A stretch of DNA of 44,599 nt from IMG/VR virus record IMGVR_UViG_3300033149_002731, positions 1 through 44,599 of that record. The stretch is one strand, 5' to 3'. The translations under genes and the position numbers were made by a program. This DNA comes from a virus. Below the pieces are notes generated by a model. It made no database searches. It saw only the letters and a list, made by a program, of their open reading frames with translations, and was not told the origin of the DNA. Of the stretch, positions 30,371 through 38,441 are shown one piece after another. The number at the start of each line of letters is the position of its first letter. Positions within the stretch are counted from its first letter, which is position 1.

Positions 30371-30391
30371 AAGCACCCCTCAAGGGTGCTT
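30371..30391 (-). terminator. Hairpin just before the tape-measure gene
   Basis: AAGCACCC with GGGTGCTT, 5-base loop, followed by TTTT on the minus strand. It is a weak intrinsic terminator or processing stem that would lower tape-measure mRNA relative to the tail-tube and chaperone genes. Confidence 0.5.
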
Positions 30392-30457
30392 AGTATCTCT
30401 TTCCAATTTGGCTTTCGGGATATACGAACCATCGTTCAGTATAACCTTTTAGTTTGC

Positions 30458-30613
30458 TCAAACAGATCTGTTTACCATTTCCACAGTTGAAATATTAAAA
30501 CAACGCCCTAGCCACATTTGCCAAACGCAAAAATACCCCTTGCCATTTTGCCTATAGTGCGTACGGTATGTTAAAGGTAAAATCTGTCTCAAATACCAAG
30601 CAATCTTGCTCAT
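30458..30613 (-). CDS. 51-residue protein between chaperone and tape measure
   Basis: MSKIAWYLRQILPLTYRTHY ... FCVWQMWLGRCFNIS. This WYLRQ-LPLTY-FCVW-MW-GRCF pattern recurs in small phage proteins of Firmicutes. AAAGGATGG lies upstream of the ATG. Function unknown. Confidence 0.7.
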   Translation of the reverse strand: MSKIAWYLRQILPLTYRTHYRQNGKGYFCVWQMWLGRCFNISTVEMVNRSV

Positions 30614-30632
30614 TATCAACCATCCTTTCATT

Positions 30633-30800
30633 TTATTGCCGTGCTAAACTCCTATACTGGCTTTCTAATTTTTGGTATTTAGGCCCATTCTGAACCTTGC
30701 TTGACCGAAACGCCGCCTGTGTTGCGGCAGGGCTACGGTCAAATTTGGCAATATAAGGGGTAAGTACATGCTCGCAGTTCGGATGGATACTAGCATGTCC
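30633..30800 (-). pseudogene. Remnant of a minor capsid (SPP1 gp7/Mu F-like) protein
   Basis: A 55-codon open frame without any start codon, opening GHASIHPNCEHVLTPYIAKF. HPNC-x-H-x4-PYI is a hallmark of the C-terminal region of phage minor head proteins, which are normally encoded next to the portal. Here it lies inside the tail module between the chaperone and the tape measure. It is therefore a relic of recombination with another phage type. Confidence 0.55.
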
Positions 30801-30808
30801 TTATCCCG

Positions 30809-31018
30809 CTAGCCTCTTTTTCTTAGCTTCTCTGCCCGCGATTTTAGTTCCGTTTCTCGCATCCGCTCTTTTTCCGTTTCTTCCTTTATCCGAAAGTAAG
30901 CTACCCATTCAGATATTTCCCGGCTAGAGACAGAATTTAACAGTTGCGAAACCGGCATCCCGAAGACCTCCGCTAACTGAAAGTATAGGTATCTTCCGGG
31001 ACGCTCTCGGAGTTTTTT
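30809..31018 (-). CDS. gpT-like extension of the tail chaperone (-1 frame)
   Basis: The -1 frame relative to the chaperone gene reads from the slippery site to a stop at 30809: RYLYFQLAEVFGMPVSQL, then SSREISEWVAYFRI. This is the DUF4035-like T domain that many siphophages fuse to gpG by frameshifting. It has no start codon or ribosome site of its own. The fusion would be about 205 residues. It recruits the tail-tube protein to the tape measure during assembly. Confidence 0.85.
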   Translation of the reverse strand, partial: KKLRERPGRYLYFQLAEVFGMPVSQLLNSVSSREISEWVAYFRIKEETEKERMRETELKSRAEKLRKRG

Positions 31019-31425
31019 GTCAATTCCTCAACGTCCTCTTCACCAATGCCGGATAATTCAGAGGCAACCTCCCATATCCGGTTCAAGGCTTTAGCCGATT
31101 TACCGCCCAGTGCTTTTACATCTAACATAGAAAATACAGGGGCTTTGCTTTTTGGATCAACAACAGTCAAGGCAACGAGCTTGGCTCTGGCGTTGATCAT
31201 GTTTATATCCCTGTTTTTTCCTTTTCCTTCGAGGCAGGACTTTTCGTATGCATCCCTCTGGACGCCTGTCAACCCGCGCACCAGGACTTTCCCGCCCCAT
31301 TCCGGCACTTCGACAACCTTCTCTTCAATATCACTGGCTCCTAGAATTTGATCTTTGGTTAAAAATTCCACTTTATTTTCCTCATCGTTTGCGCTAAGAA
31401 CTTGGTCTTTGTTTAAAAATTTCAC
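30973..31425 (-). CDS. Tail assembly chaperone (gpG-like)
   Basis: A 150-residue protein placed between the tail tube and tape measure, the conserved position of gpG. Two N-terminal repeats (EFLTKDQILGA and KFLNKDQVLSA) precede the core VEVPEWGGKVLVRGLTGVQRDAYEKSC, typical of Gram-positive tail chaperones. Most product is this short form; a fraction is extended by -1 frameshifting at 31012-31018. Confidence 0.88.
   Translation of the reverse strand: MKFLNKDQVLSANDEENKVEFLTKDQILGASDIEEKVVEVPEWGGKVLVRGLTGVQRDAYEKSCLEGKGKNRDINMINARAKLVALTVVDPKSKAPVFSMLDVKALGGKSAKALNRIWEVASELSGIGEEDVEELTKNSESVPEDTYTFS
31012..31018 (-). promoter_or_regulatory. Programmed -1 ribosomal frameshift site
   Basis: A AAA AAC in the chaperone reading frame (ACA AAA AAC), the classical X XXY YYZ heptamer, 39 bases before the zero-frame stop. 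It leads into the T-domain frame. Confidence 0.88.
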
Positions 31426-31440
31426 TTTATTTTCCTCCCT

Positions 31441-31854
31441 TTAATCTGAAGTCGCTCTAGACAATGTCCCTGCCGATTGCAAGGTGATCGAGGTTGAAGC
31501 TATATCTCCTACCGTTCCGTCCATAGGAGAATAGCTTTCTAGCACAGCGTTGCCCGTGTATTTCGGATTGGTTGCGGAAGTCGTGTCGCCGTTCGCTTTC
31601 AAAATGATCGCGAAAGCAGCAGCACCAACAAGATCAAACAACGTAGCGTCAACTTCGCCGGCAGCGTAATCCTGCAAGAATTCAATGTCCACCGACCATT
31701 CTTTTAGCCCCGCCATATTCGACTTTGTGTCGTCGCCCATAACGGTATCGTCTAACATAGCTGCATTGTAGTTCAAAGTCACTTTCTTAACATGATCGCT
31801 TAAATCAACAGCGTTGATCGTTACGTGTGCATCGTTAAAGACTAAAGTTGCCAT
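31441..31854 (-). CDS. Major tail tube protein, paralogue 1
   Basis: A 137-residue beta-rich protein. LNYNAAMLDDTVMGDDTKSN followed by MAGLKEWSV is shared almost word for word with the next gene (GAEMKDDTVFGDDTKSN then KAGLLTVG). It is a plain tube subunit without extra domain and would stack as hexameric rings. AGGAGG precedes the ATG. Not a phage-typical fold change: length is normal for short tail tubes. Confidence 0.8.
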   Translation of the reverse strand: MATLVFNDAHVTINAVDLSDHVKKVTLNYNAAMLDDTVMGDDTKSNMAGLKEWSVDIEFLQDYAAGEVDATLFDLVGAAAFAIILKANGDTTSATNPKYTGNAVLESYSPMDGTVGDIASTSITLQSAGTLSRATSD

Positions 31855-31865
31855 TTTAACACCTC

Positions 31866-32597
31866 CTATAAAATTCCAACAAATAACACTACCGTAAAAC
31901 TTGGATCATCCGTACCGCCTATAGTCCAAGAAGCTCTCCACCAATCGTCAGTAATCGCCCCATCTGCCGTTTTCCATTCAGACGTGATCGCTGTTGCCTG
32001 GGTAAATGTGATCCTGGGTACGCCGGAAGCAAACCCTTCCGCATCATCGCTTTCAACGATCATGTCCAAAGTCGGGTCGGTTCCGGATACGGCGATAACA
32101 TGCATGGCAGCATAAACTTTTTGCGTTGCGGTCACTGCCCCCAATTGTCTGGCTGTTCCGTTGCCGGTTGTAGTTTTGGCACCGGTCGCCATGATCGTCC
32201 CTCGAGCGAGTTTTCCTGTCCCGTTGGCTTCGATAGTGAATTTCAGCAATTCGCCAACACTTTCACCAGGAACGTAATTTGCAAGAACTGATTTAAACGA
32301 AAACGCCCGCTCGCCGTCTGCTCCGGTGGTCGGGCATATCGTCATTGGCACATCTGCTGTTGCGAATTTAGACCAGATCACATCTTCAACCTGATAATCG
32401 TCTGCATCGGCCTGCCAAAACCCTTCTCCGCTCATGCCCACAGTCAGAAGCCCTGCCTTGTTTGACTTCGTGTCATCGCCGAATACCGTATCGTCTTTCA
32501 TTTCGGCACCGTAGCTCAAAGCGATTTTGTTGTGATCAGCAGAAAGGTTATACTGTGCTAGATATAATTTACAGTTTTTCAAAACTGAGGTTGCCAT
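31866..32597 (-). CDS. Major tail tube protein, paralogue 2, with C-terminal extension
   Basis: A 243-residue protein. The first 145 residues share the tube pattern with the smaller neighbour. The remaining part, after GTGKLARGTIMATGAK, is an extra domain (VYAAMHVIAVSGTDPTLDMIVESDDAEGF) that may decorate the tail surface. Two tube-like genes side by side suggest a tube built from two subunits, or a duplication with one surface-exposed copy. Confidence 0.75.
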   Translation of the reverse strand: MATSVLKNCKLYLAQYNLSADHNKIALSYGAEMKDDTVFGDDTKSNKAGLLTVGMSGEGFWQADADDYQVEDVIWSKFATADVPMTICPTTGADGERAFSFKSVLANYVPGESVGELLKFTIEANGTGKLARGTIMATGAKTTTGNGTARQLGAVTATQKVYAAMHVIAVSGTDPTLDMIVESDDAEGFASGVPRITFTQATAITSEWKTADGAITDDWWRASWTIGGTDDPSFTVVLFVGIL

Positions 32598-32791
32598 TAT
32601 TTCGCCTCCTCATACACATACCCACATACGCCGCATTGCCAACGTTTCGTGCCCATCGTGGAATGGTCTTTCCTTTTGTCAATCGGATGGTCACACTCTC
32701 CACTTTTTTCCAAAATGTCAAAAGCAGCCTCGATGGCTGCCCCTGCGGTGCTTAGCAAACTTGTCAATTTAATTTTGTCTTTATTGTTCAT
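32597..32791 (-). CDS. Small zinc-ribbon protein of the tail module
   Basis: A 64-residue protein: N-terminal helix, then CDHPIDKRKDHS and WQCGVCGYVYEEAK, giving a C/H and CxxC zinc ribbon. The stop overlaps the tail-tube start (TAATG). AGGGAG precedes the ATG. Unknown role. Confidence 0.65.
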   Translation of the reverse strand: MNNKDKIKLTSLLSTAGAAIEAAFDILEKSGECDHPIDKRKDHSTMGTKRWQCGVCGYVYEEAK

Positions 32792-32795
32792 GGCC

Positions 32796-33215
32796 TCACT
32801 CCCTATGATGGATAATAAATTCTGCCGATCTCATACGATATTTTTGAGCCGCATCTCCCTGGAGCAAACTGTCCGGTTCTTCGTCATATTCATCGTCTAC
32901 CCTGGAAAATAATACCTCTACGCCACTTTCCCCACCCATCGTCCCGGAATAATAATCAAGGGCAGCCCTCAGTTGATCAACAACATCAACCGCGCTTGTT
33001 TTTGTACTCGCAAGCGCAGTAAATTTGTAGCGAGGGTATGCGATCCCCGGCCTGCTGCCCATCGCCATTTCGCGCGGGCCGCTCTCCCGGGTGAACACAA
33101 CTGCCGGGGGAACGACCTCCTGGGGAAAGATGTCAGGGTAAATTCTGGTCGAGACAAGATCGGTTAAGCCCGAATAAGTCGACAAATACGTGTAAAGAGC
33201 GTCCTCGATGTCCAT
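32796..33215 (-). CDS. DUF3168 tail completion protein
   Basis: A 139-residue protein of the DUF3168/gp17-like type: MDIEDALYTYLSTYSGLTDLVSTRIYPD, then PPAVVFTRESG and RYKFTALASTKTSAVDVVDQLRAAL. It caps the tail tube at the head-proximal end. Overlaps its neighbours by a few bases or less. Confidence 0.88.
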   Translation of the reverse strand: MDIEDALYTYLSTYSGLTDLVSTRIYPDIFPQEVVPPAVVFTRESGPREMAMGSRPGIAYPRYKFTALASTKTSAVDVVDQLRAALDYYSGTMGGESGVEVLFSRVDDEYDEEPDSLLQGDAAQKYRMRSAEFIIHHRE

Positions 33216-33647
33216 CTAAACCGCCCCCTTAATCAACTTAGCGATCTCTGCTGAAACATAGGCAAGCACTCTTGCCTTGTTCTCGTCCCAGGCTTTTTTA
33301 TGAAAGGGTTGAGATGGCATTTTGCCAAAATGTTTCCCTCTATACGGTGGATATCCGCGCTTGCCTATCCGCTCTCCCGTGCCTTCATGGACTAAATATG
33401 CGTGCGGAGCTTTCTTCCGGTCTATAGCAGAAATGGAAGGTGCCGGAGAGGACATGAACCGCTTTAGCTTTTTTGTTTTTATTGCTTTTCTGAGGTTTTT
33501 CGTCAATCCGATTGGAACTTGCTTCCTGGATGCCCTGGAAATTATCTGCGCCGCTCTGTTCAAAATAGGCTCTATTTTAGCCGGCTTCACGGATCGGGCT
33601 AATTTATCCAACGCATCATAAAATTCTTGTTCTCCTTTAATTTCCAT
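33216..33647 (-). CDS. HK97 gp10-like tail component
   Basis: A 143-residue basic protein: MEIKGEQEFYDALDKLARSV, IISRASRKQVPIGLTKNLRKAI and APHAYLVHEGTGERIGK with PFHKKAWDENK at the end match HK97 gp10-like proteins at the head-tail joint. The start is fixed by TAATG overlap with the preceding gene. Confidence 0.88.
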   Translation of the reverse strand: MEIKGEQEFYDALDKLARSVKPAKIEPILNRAAQIISRASRKQVPIGLTKNLRKAIKTKKLKRFMSSPAPSISAIDRKKAPHAYLVHEGTGERIGKRGYPPYRGKHFGKMPSQPFHKKAWDENKARVLAYVSAEIAKLIKGAV

Positions 33648-33973
33648 TAGAGCACTTCCTTGCACAGCAAATGTATCTCTTTTTTCCGTCCGTCCGGATC
33701 GTTTGCCCCCACAATGTCGTAGTAACTCGACCCGTATTTAACCCTGTTTTTTGTCGTTACTCCGGTACGGTAGCGGATTATGAACAGATCGGTTGTTTCG
33801 CTGTTCACTTTCTGCGCTGCAAAGTACTCGCGTGAGTTTTTGTGCGCTTTCCGCGTCCAAACCGTGACTGTGTCTGCCCAAGAATCTACCTCCGCTCCGC
33901 TTGTCCCGCGAGTGGGAGTGTTGGTTTGGATCGTTAGTTGGTTTCTCATCTGTTCGCTGGTTAAATATGTCAT
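33647..33973 (-). CDS. Head-tail joining protein (head closure, SPP1 gp16-like)
   Basis: A 108-residue protein of the phage head-tail joining family: MRNQLTIQTNTPTRG then VDSWADTVTVWTRKAHKN and RVKYGSSYYDIVGANDPDGRKKEIHLLCKE. The ATGA overlap with the connector gene fixes the start at 33973. Confidence 0.88.
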   Translation of the reverse strand: MTYLTSEQMRNQLTIQTNTPTRGTSGAEVDSWADTVTVWTRKAHKNSREYFAAQKVNSETTDLFIIRYRTGVTTKNRVKYGSSYYDIVGANDPDGRKKEIHLLCKEVL

Positions 33974-34734
33974 ACCGCATACACCCGATCCATCCATAAT
34001 AGAGCGTCCCGTGCCTGCTTCATCCTGTCGCGGAGATTTGGCTCGTAGTCATCGTAGAGCATTTTAACATGCAAAATCATGGCTTGGACAATGTGTTCCG
34101 GCACATCATCGGCAAGAAAGGCTTGTCCCTCGCCATCAGTCGCGGAAGAAGCAATCACTAGCTCAGAATCGCTTGAAACAGAAGCGATCCGGTAAGGCGA
34201 TCCAGCAATATCAATAATTTTTCCCGCCTGCCAAGACGTGTCGAAATCATCGCCCGCTGTCTTGGTCACCGAAGTATCACTGGCAACCGTGACCGTGCTA
34301 GAATATGTTTCATACCCTGCTACAAACCGGATCACAACCCCGTTGGAAGGACGCAAAACATCCGAAGGCCAGGTTTCCCCGTATTTCAAAACTACTCTAC
34401 CAACGATCCCCTTGTCATCAACATCGTAATCATCCGTGCTAAACGTGTTTTCAGTATCATCAGTTTCGTAATATTTAATCGAAGTCACAGATTGCAAGGG
34501 CGACAAAGGAATGTCAATATAGTCAGAATCAGGAAAACCATCTAGCCATAAATCCCAAGTTTGTTGTAAATATGCCTTATTTTGGAACCCCTCACAGTAT
34601 CTACGCGCGGAAATGATCAGCCCCTGGATCATGTTATCATCTGCCGTGTAATCAGAATCAATTCTTAGGTGTTGCTTTGCGAGTGCGAGGCTTAACGGCT
34701 CTCTTGCCGGGGGCGTTATTAGGTTTAGTCTCAT
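33970..34734 (-). CDS. Head-tail connector (HK97 gp6-like) with inserted beta domain
   Basis: A 254-residue connector. REPLSLALAKQHLRIDSDYTADDNMIQGLI and the C-terminal VPEHIVQAMILHVKMLYDDYEPN are the paired helical halves of the gp6 fold. Between them, residues 145-205 (SSTVTVASDTSVTKT ... IDIAGSPYRIASVSSDSELVIA) look like a small immunoglobulin-like insertion, which makes the protein longer than typical members. Confidence 0.88.
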   Translation of the reverse strand: MRLNLITPPAREPLSLALAKQHLRIDSDYTADDNMIQGLIISARRYCEGFQNKAYLQQTWDLWLDGFPDSDYIDIPLSPLQSVTSIKYYETDDTENTFSTDDYDVDDKGIVGRVVLKYGETWPSDVLRPSNGVVIRFVAGYETYSSTVTVASDTSVTKTAGDDFDTSWQAGKIIDIAGSPYRIASVSSDSELVIASSATDGEGQAFLADDVPEHIVQAMILHVKMLYDDYEPNLRDRMKQARDALLWMDRVYAV

Positions 34735-34858
34735 CTGTCACCACCTCCGCGTGATCTCCTTCAATCAGGATTTTGGCTCGCTGCTGGTCTACTTCGATTA
34801 TTTGTTCGACCTCGTGATTGTTGTTCGGGCCTCTGGTCAGCATTTTAAGTCTGGTCAT
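34658..34858 (-). CDS. Small head protein
   Basis: A 66-residue protein. A beta-type N-terminal half (VEQIIEVDQQRAKILIEGDHAEVV) precedes a proline/lysine/arginine-rich tail (KRAVKPRTRKATPK). The start at 34858 follows GGAAGGAAG. It overlaps the connector by 77 bases. Such small proteins between the capsid genes and gp6 are common, with unknown role. Confidence 0.6.
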   Translation of the reverse strand: MTRLKMLTRGPNNNHEVEQIIEVDQQRAKILIEGDHAEVVTDETKPNNAPGKRAVKPRTRKATPKN

Positions 34859-34863
34859 ACGAT

Positions 34864-35511
34864 TTAACTTCCTTCCAATACAGCTATTGCTGCTGTATTT
34901 TCTCGTATCATCGCAAGCAACCAATTAAACATAACGATTTGGGTAGGCTTATACACTCCATCAAACCAGTTTTCAGGCACTATGCCGATTAAAGTTTCAA
35001 TCTCATCTGCTGTAGGTTCATTGCCCGCGCCAAAAGTTTCTGTGAGATCTATCGCTAAAACTTCCTGCACTTCCATTACTTTCCCATTTGCTGTAGCACT
35101 ATCAGCATATCCCTGATATACTTTTACAGAGTTTGCAGATTCATCAGGTGTGTGTACACCGTACAATGTGTACCACTCGTTTTCTGACGGATTTTCTTGT
35201 TCTACAACGATATTTGTTGCAAAAGTCTGCATTGTGATTCTCAGAGACAAAGCAACTGCATTGGTAACCCTCGCTTTCGCTCTCAAAAAATATTTGTGCG
35301 TGCTGTCTAGCGATTTACTTTGGTATGCAGCGCCAGCATAAAATTCTCCATTACAAGTATCGCTTAAGATGTTGTTTTCAGCTGACAAGGTAGAGGTGCT
35401 TCCACCCCAACCTGTAGTTCCGTCTGAGAAATCGCCGTTGGAAACAAGGTTTGTTATCTCGACATTCAATAAATTTAATTTTTCGCTATAAGAAGGTTTA
35501 AACCGCGACAT
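34864..35511 (-). CDS. Virion protein with carbohydrate-binding-like module
   Basis: A 215-residue protein. Residues 20-150 (LVSNGDFSDGTTGW, YFLRAKARVTNAVALSLRITM and YTLYGVHTPDESANSVKVYQGY) form a jelly-roll carbohydrate-binding-like module. The same module is nearly repeated in the tail hub gene near 27.6 kb. This copy is intact. The end has TFGAGNEPTADEIETLIG and a helical tail. It lies in the capsid block, so it may decorate the head or neck with a glycan-binding surface. Confidence 0.75.
   Translation of the reverse strand: MSRFKPSYSEKLNLLNVEITNLVSNGDFSDGTTGWGGSTSTLSAENNILSDTCNGEFYAGAAYQSKSLDSTHKYFLRAKARVTNAVALSLRITMQTFATNIVVEQENPSENEWYTLYGVHTPDESANSVKVYQGYADSATANGKVMEVQEVLAIDLTETFGAGNEPTADEIETLIGIVPENWFDGVYKPTQIVMFNWLLAMIRENTAAIAVLEGS
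35056..35455 (-). repeat. Duplicated module, copy B (intact)
   Basis: Partner of 27439-27808, about 370-400 bases, in the same orientation, 7.6 kb apart. Substitutions are mostly silent third-position changes. Confidence 0.85.
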
Positions 35512-36088
35512 ATGAAACGCCCTCCCCGCTAACAGAAGAATCGATATAAATCAAATTTAAATTATTAACGATAATTGTTATACTATCTTTCCCAGCAAGT
35601 TCTGCTCCATAAACAGAACTCGAAACATCAGAACCACCAACATAGATATAACCAGTATTTGCCCGTTTGGCAATTATTGTTACTTCCCTGCAATCATAAT
35701 CGGCGTGGAGCTGTTCTCTTGTCCCTGCTGTAGTGACATTTTTAACTGCGCCTTTTATTGTGTTGCTGCCAACAAGCTCAGCAGGAACTGGATTGTCCGA
35801 ATCAACATCGGCATCCCCTACCTGGATATTGGCGTTCAAATTACAGTTGTCGTGAGTAGAATTGGTCAAAGATTTTACGTCTACGTCCCCGATGTCCACG
35901 CCGGAATTTGCACCTAATTGAACAGTTTCTTTCGCCGAGGTAAACCAATCCGAGCCATCCCATTTGTAGATCAGGCCGGTGTCGGTTTCTTCAAACATCG
36001 ATCCCGCCTTAACTCCGGTCGTGCTCATGGCCGCTCTTTCAGCAGCCGTGCCAACCCATTTTTGTATATTTGTGACCAATGTAGCCAT
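35498..36088 (-). CDS. Virion-associated beta-rich protein
   Basis: A 196-residue protein. AAERAAMSTTGVKAGSMFEETDTGLIYKWDGSDW is a short fold seen at the start of several phage head-fibre-like proteins (a beta unit carrying a tyrosine/tryptophan tip). The rest is repetitive beta strands (GYIYVGGSDVSS, SITIIVNNLNLIYID). It is encoded with the 743-residue repeat protein, so both are likely surface structures of the head or neck. Function otherwise unknown. Confidence 0.65.
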   Translation of the reverse strand: MATLVTNIQKWVGTAAERAAMSTTGVKAGSMFEETDTGLIYKWDGSDWFTSAKETVQLGANSGVDIGDVDVKSLTNSTHDNCNLNANIQVGDADVDSDNPVPAELVGSNTIKGAVKNVTTAGTREQLHADYDCREVTIIAKRANTGYIYVGGSDVSSSVYGAELAGKDSITIIVNNLNLIYIDSSVSGEGVSYVAV

Positions 36089-36139
36089 TCATTCACCTTC
36101 TTTTTAGAGGGGAGGTTAACGCCTCCCCTCAAAGTCTGT

Positions 36140-38371
36140 TTATGCAGCTGCCGTTACCGCGCCATCGTTGGAAATCGGACGGTAAAAACAATAAAAGGTG
36201 ATCGCGCCCGAGTCAATGTTCGCCGTTCCGGTCAATTTTACGTCCGCGCCGTTGCCAATGAAAGCGGGAGAAGGACGCTGCCCGACCAAAGCGGGAGTAC
36301 CATCTACCCACATATCGTATTGATCAAAGGCGGTTCCAGCAGTTGCAGCAATTAAGCCAGCGGTGTCGCCAGTCACGCCAAGCGAAATGTTGTCCGCATG
36401 CGCTGCTACATCAGTCGTTACATATCCCACAATCGAGACTTCGACAACACCGGTAACGGTAAATACGTCATACGAGACTGAACCATCGAGAGTAATTGCT
36501 TTCTCTACCAGATATCCTTCGCCGTATTGCCGAACCATGTCGTAGAGAGACTTGCTGTCGGGCAATTCTGTGCCAAGCGCAGTTCCGCCAGAGGCAACAT
36601 ACCGCCCTACAGACCCAGCCACAGGAGCAGCGTCTAAGGTTGCCCCGTCAAGTTTGTCAACTTCACTCTGGACATTAGCTATATCGGTAGATACATCGGC
36701 GCCGGCAGGAGTGCCAATCTTGTCGACTTCCGTTTTTACGTTTGCTATATCAGTCGAAACATCGGTATCGGCAGGAGTTCCTATTTTATCCACTTCTGTT
36801 TTTACATTTGCTATATCGGTTGCTATGTCAGTATCTGTAGGAGTTCCGATTGTTTCTTGAACATATTCCTGCCGTTCTAACATCGATCCATCGGCATTAG
36901 ACGCAACGTTTGTGCTAGCAAATGCGTTATCCGCATCGTCCCGCCCAACTGCTATAGCGGATTCGTGCAAGACTAGGATGATGTCGTCCCCTTCAACATT
37001 CGCGCCGAAAGCACTAGTCGTAAATGTTCCGGTTGCGCTCACATAGTCAGTTATTTGCCTGACTTGCTTTTCAGGTGCATTCCCGGCAGAATTGTCATTG
37101 TGCAAAACCTGCATATAGTACTGGTTATTGAAGAAATCATCGCCATAACCAGCCAAATCATCGCATACTATGGTAGTTGTGCTTCCTGCCATGCCAGAAT
37201 CACACACGCCCTGCGAATAGACAGCGGATTTACCGACGGAAGCAGCAACGGCAGCGATGTCCGCCGAGACTGAAGCTCCAGCAGGGCTGCCTATCTTGTC
37301 TACCTCAGTTTGGACGTTTGCAATATCTGTCGCAATATCGGTATCTGTCGGCGAACCTATCTTGTCTACCTCAGTTTGGACGTTTGCAATATCTGTCGCA
37401 ATATCGGTATCTGTCGGTGTCCCAACTGTCGTAGTGAGAGTATCAATCTTTCCTTCTACTGACCCGCTTGGCATAGTCCCGATCTCTTCCGCGCCGGTGG
37501 CATCCGTGCCGGTTCCGTAACATTCAAACCATTGCATGTCATTGTCGGCGGTGATATACGTCGAACCACTGGCAACTCTCACGTGGCAGTTCCGGGCAGA
37601 GCCGGAAGAAGTTGCTTGCAGAAGTATGCCCACCACTGGGCCGGGTGCCTGGTTATCGATATGAACGTTTTCCAGGTAGGCATCTACCCAGGCGGTGCCG
37701 TTTTCTATCGCGCCGGTGTCAAAGTCGCCAACGATGTCAATGTTTTTCAATATCGGCTTCGTTGCCCCGGCAATTTGGATATGGGATTCCTGCTGCGTGC
37801 CAGCAGTACCTTTGAAATACCGCCAACCATCGATGAAAAGATAGTCGGCGTTTGCATCAGCAATGATACAATCTTTGGTCTGCTTCTGCGTCCCGTCATG
37901 CCATTCGCCATTTATAATCGTGAAATTGGCTGCGTTTACGTCAATCGGGCCGGTCAGTGCGTCAATATCGGCCTCAAAACGTGGATTAACTAAAGTGATA
38001 TTAGCAGCATCGACATCCATGTCCGCGTCAGCATCAGTCCCGAATTTAATTGTCGCTCTGTTTGAGCCTTCGCCCAGGAACACGATCTTAATTCCGGCAA
38101 CGTCTAAATCAAGCCCCCCGGCAGCTGATACTGTTTCGGTGTGGCCGGGTAAAGCATAGATCACATCGCCGTTATTCGCCGTGCATTTTCCTACTGCGTA
38201 ATCAATCGTAGCGAAAGGAGCATCCGGGTTTTGTCCAAATCCGGCGGTATCGGACGCGTCCGAATTACCGGAATCCACAAACCAAATATTTCCCGGGTGC
38301 TCTCCAAAATCGTCGATCGTGAAAACTCCTCCCGGTTGTTTTCGGGAGAATAAAGCTGTTCTAGTTCCCAT
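36140..38371 (-). CDS. 743-residue capsid-side fibre with beta-helix and 22-residue repeats
   Basis: A large structural protein. Residues 30-290 have the pattern of a right-handed beta-helix (IKIVFLGEGSNRATIKFG, ANITLVNPRFEADI, ANFTIINGEWHDG, NIDIVGDFDTGAI). Two groups of 22-residue repeats (GTPTDTDIATDIANVQTEVDKI type) follow around residues 315-375 and 510-580; these look like a trimeric coiled-coil stalk. A beta-rich C-terminal part follows. It lies right after the decoration-like and capsid genes, so it is probably a head fibre or neck whisker, not a tail fibre. AAGGAG precedes the ATG. Confidence 0.7.
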   Translation of the reverse strand: MGTRTALFSRKQPGGVFTIDDFGEHPGNIWFVDSGNSDASDTAGFGQNPDAPFATIDYAVGKCTANNGDVIYALPGHTETVSAAGGLDLDVAGIKIVFLGEGSNRATIKFGTDADADMDVDAANITLVNPRFEADIDALTGPIDVNAANFTIINGEWHDGTQKQTKDCIIADANADYLFIDGWRYFKGTAGTQQESHIQIAGATKPILKNIDIVGDFDTGAIENGTAWVDAYLENVHIDNQAPGPVVGILLQATSSGSARNCHVRVASGSTYITADNDMQWFECYGTGTDATGAEEIGTMPSGSVEGKIDTLTTTVGTPTDTDIATDIANVQTEVDKIGSPTDTDIATDIANVQTEVDKIGSPAGASVSADIAAVAASVGKSAVYSQGVCDSGMAGSTTTIVCDDLAGYGDDFFNNQYYMQVLHNDNSAGNAPEKQVRQITDYVSATGTFTTSAFGANVEGDDIILVLHESAIAVGRDDADNAFASTNVASNADGSMLERQEYVQETIGTPTDTDIATDIANVKTEVDKIGTPADTDVSTDIANVKTEVDKIGTPAGADVSTDIANVQSEVDKLDGATLDAAPVAGSVGRYVASGGTALGTELPDSKSLYDMVRQYGEGYLVEKAITLDGSVSYDVFTVTGVVEVSIVGYVTTDVAAHADNISLGVTGDTAGLIAATAGTAFDQYDMWVDGTPALVGQRPSPAFIGNGADVKLTGTANIDSGAITFYCFYRPISNDGAVTAAA
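36710..36850 (-). repeat. 66-bp coding repeats, first group
   Basis: Two to three diverged copies of the 66-base unit coding for the 22-residue stalk repeat. A second group of two nearly identical copies lies at 37290-37421. Confidence 0.8.
37290..37421 (-). repeat. 66-bp coding repeats, second group
   Basis: Two tandem 66-base units, identical over at least 61 bases. The near-perfect identity suggests a recent duplication, and repeat number may vary. Confidence 0.85.
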
Positions 38372-38441
38372 TTTATTACACTCCTTTGTTTTTCAGGGTT
38401 TTAACCTTAGTAAACTAAGGCCACCCGAAGGTGGCCCTTGA

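Noticed and set aside
36710-37421. Regular 66-bp repeats resembling repeat-spacer units
   Set aside because: They are coding repeats in frame, giving a 22-residue protein repeat; no unique spacers.
25195-38371. Diversity-generating retroelement acting on the duplicated tail module
   Set aside because: No reverse transcriptase is present and the differences are scattered, not concentrated at adenines.
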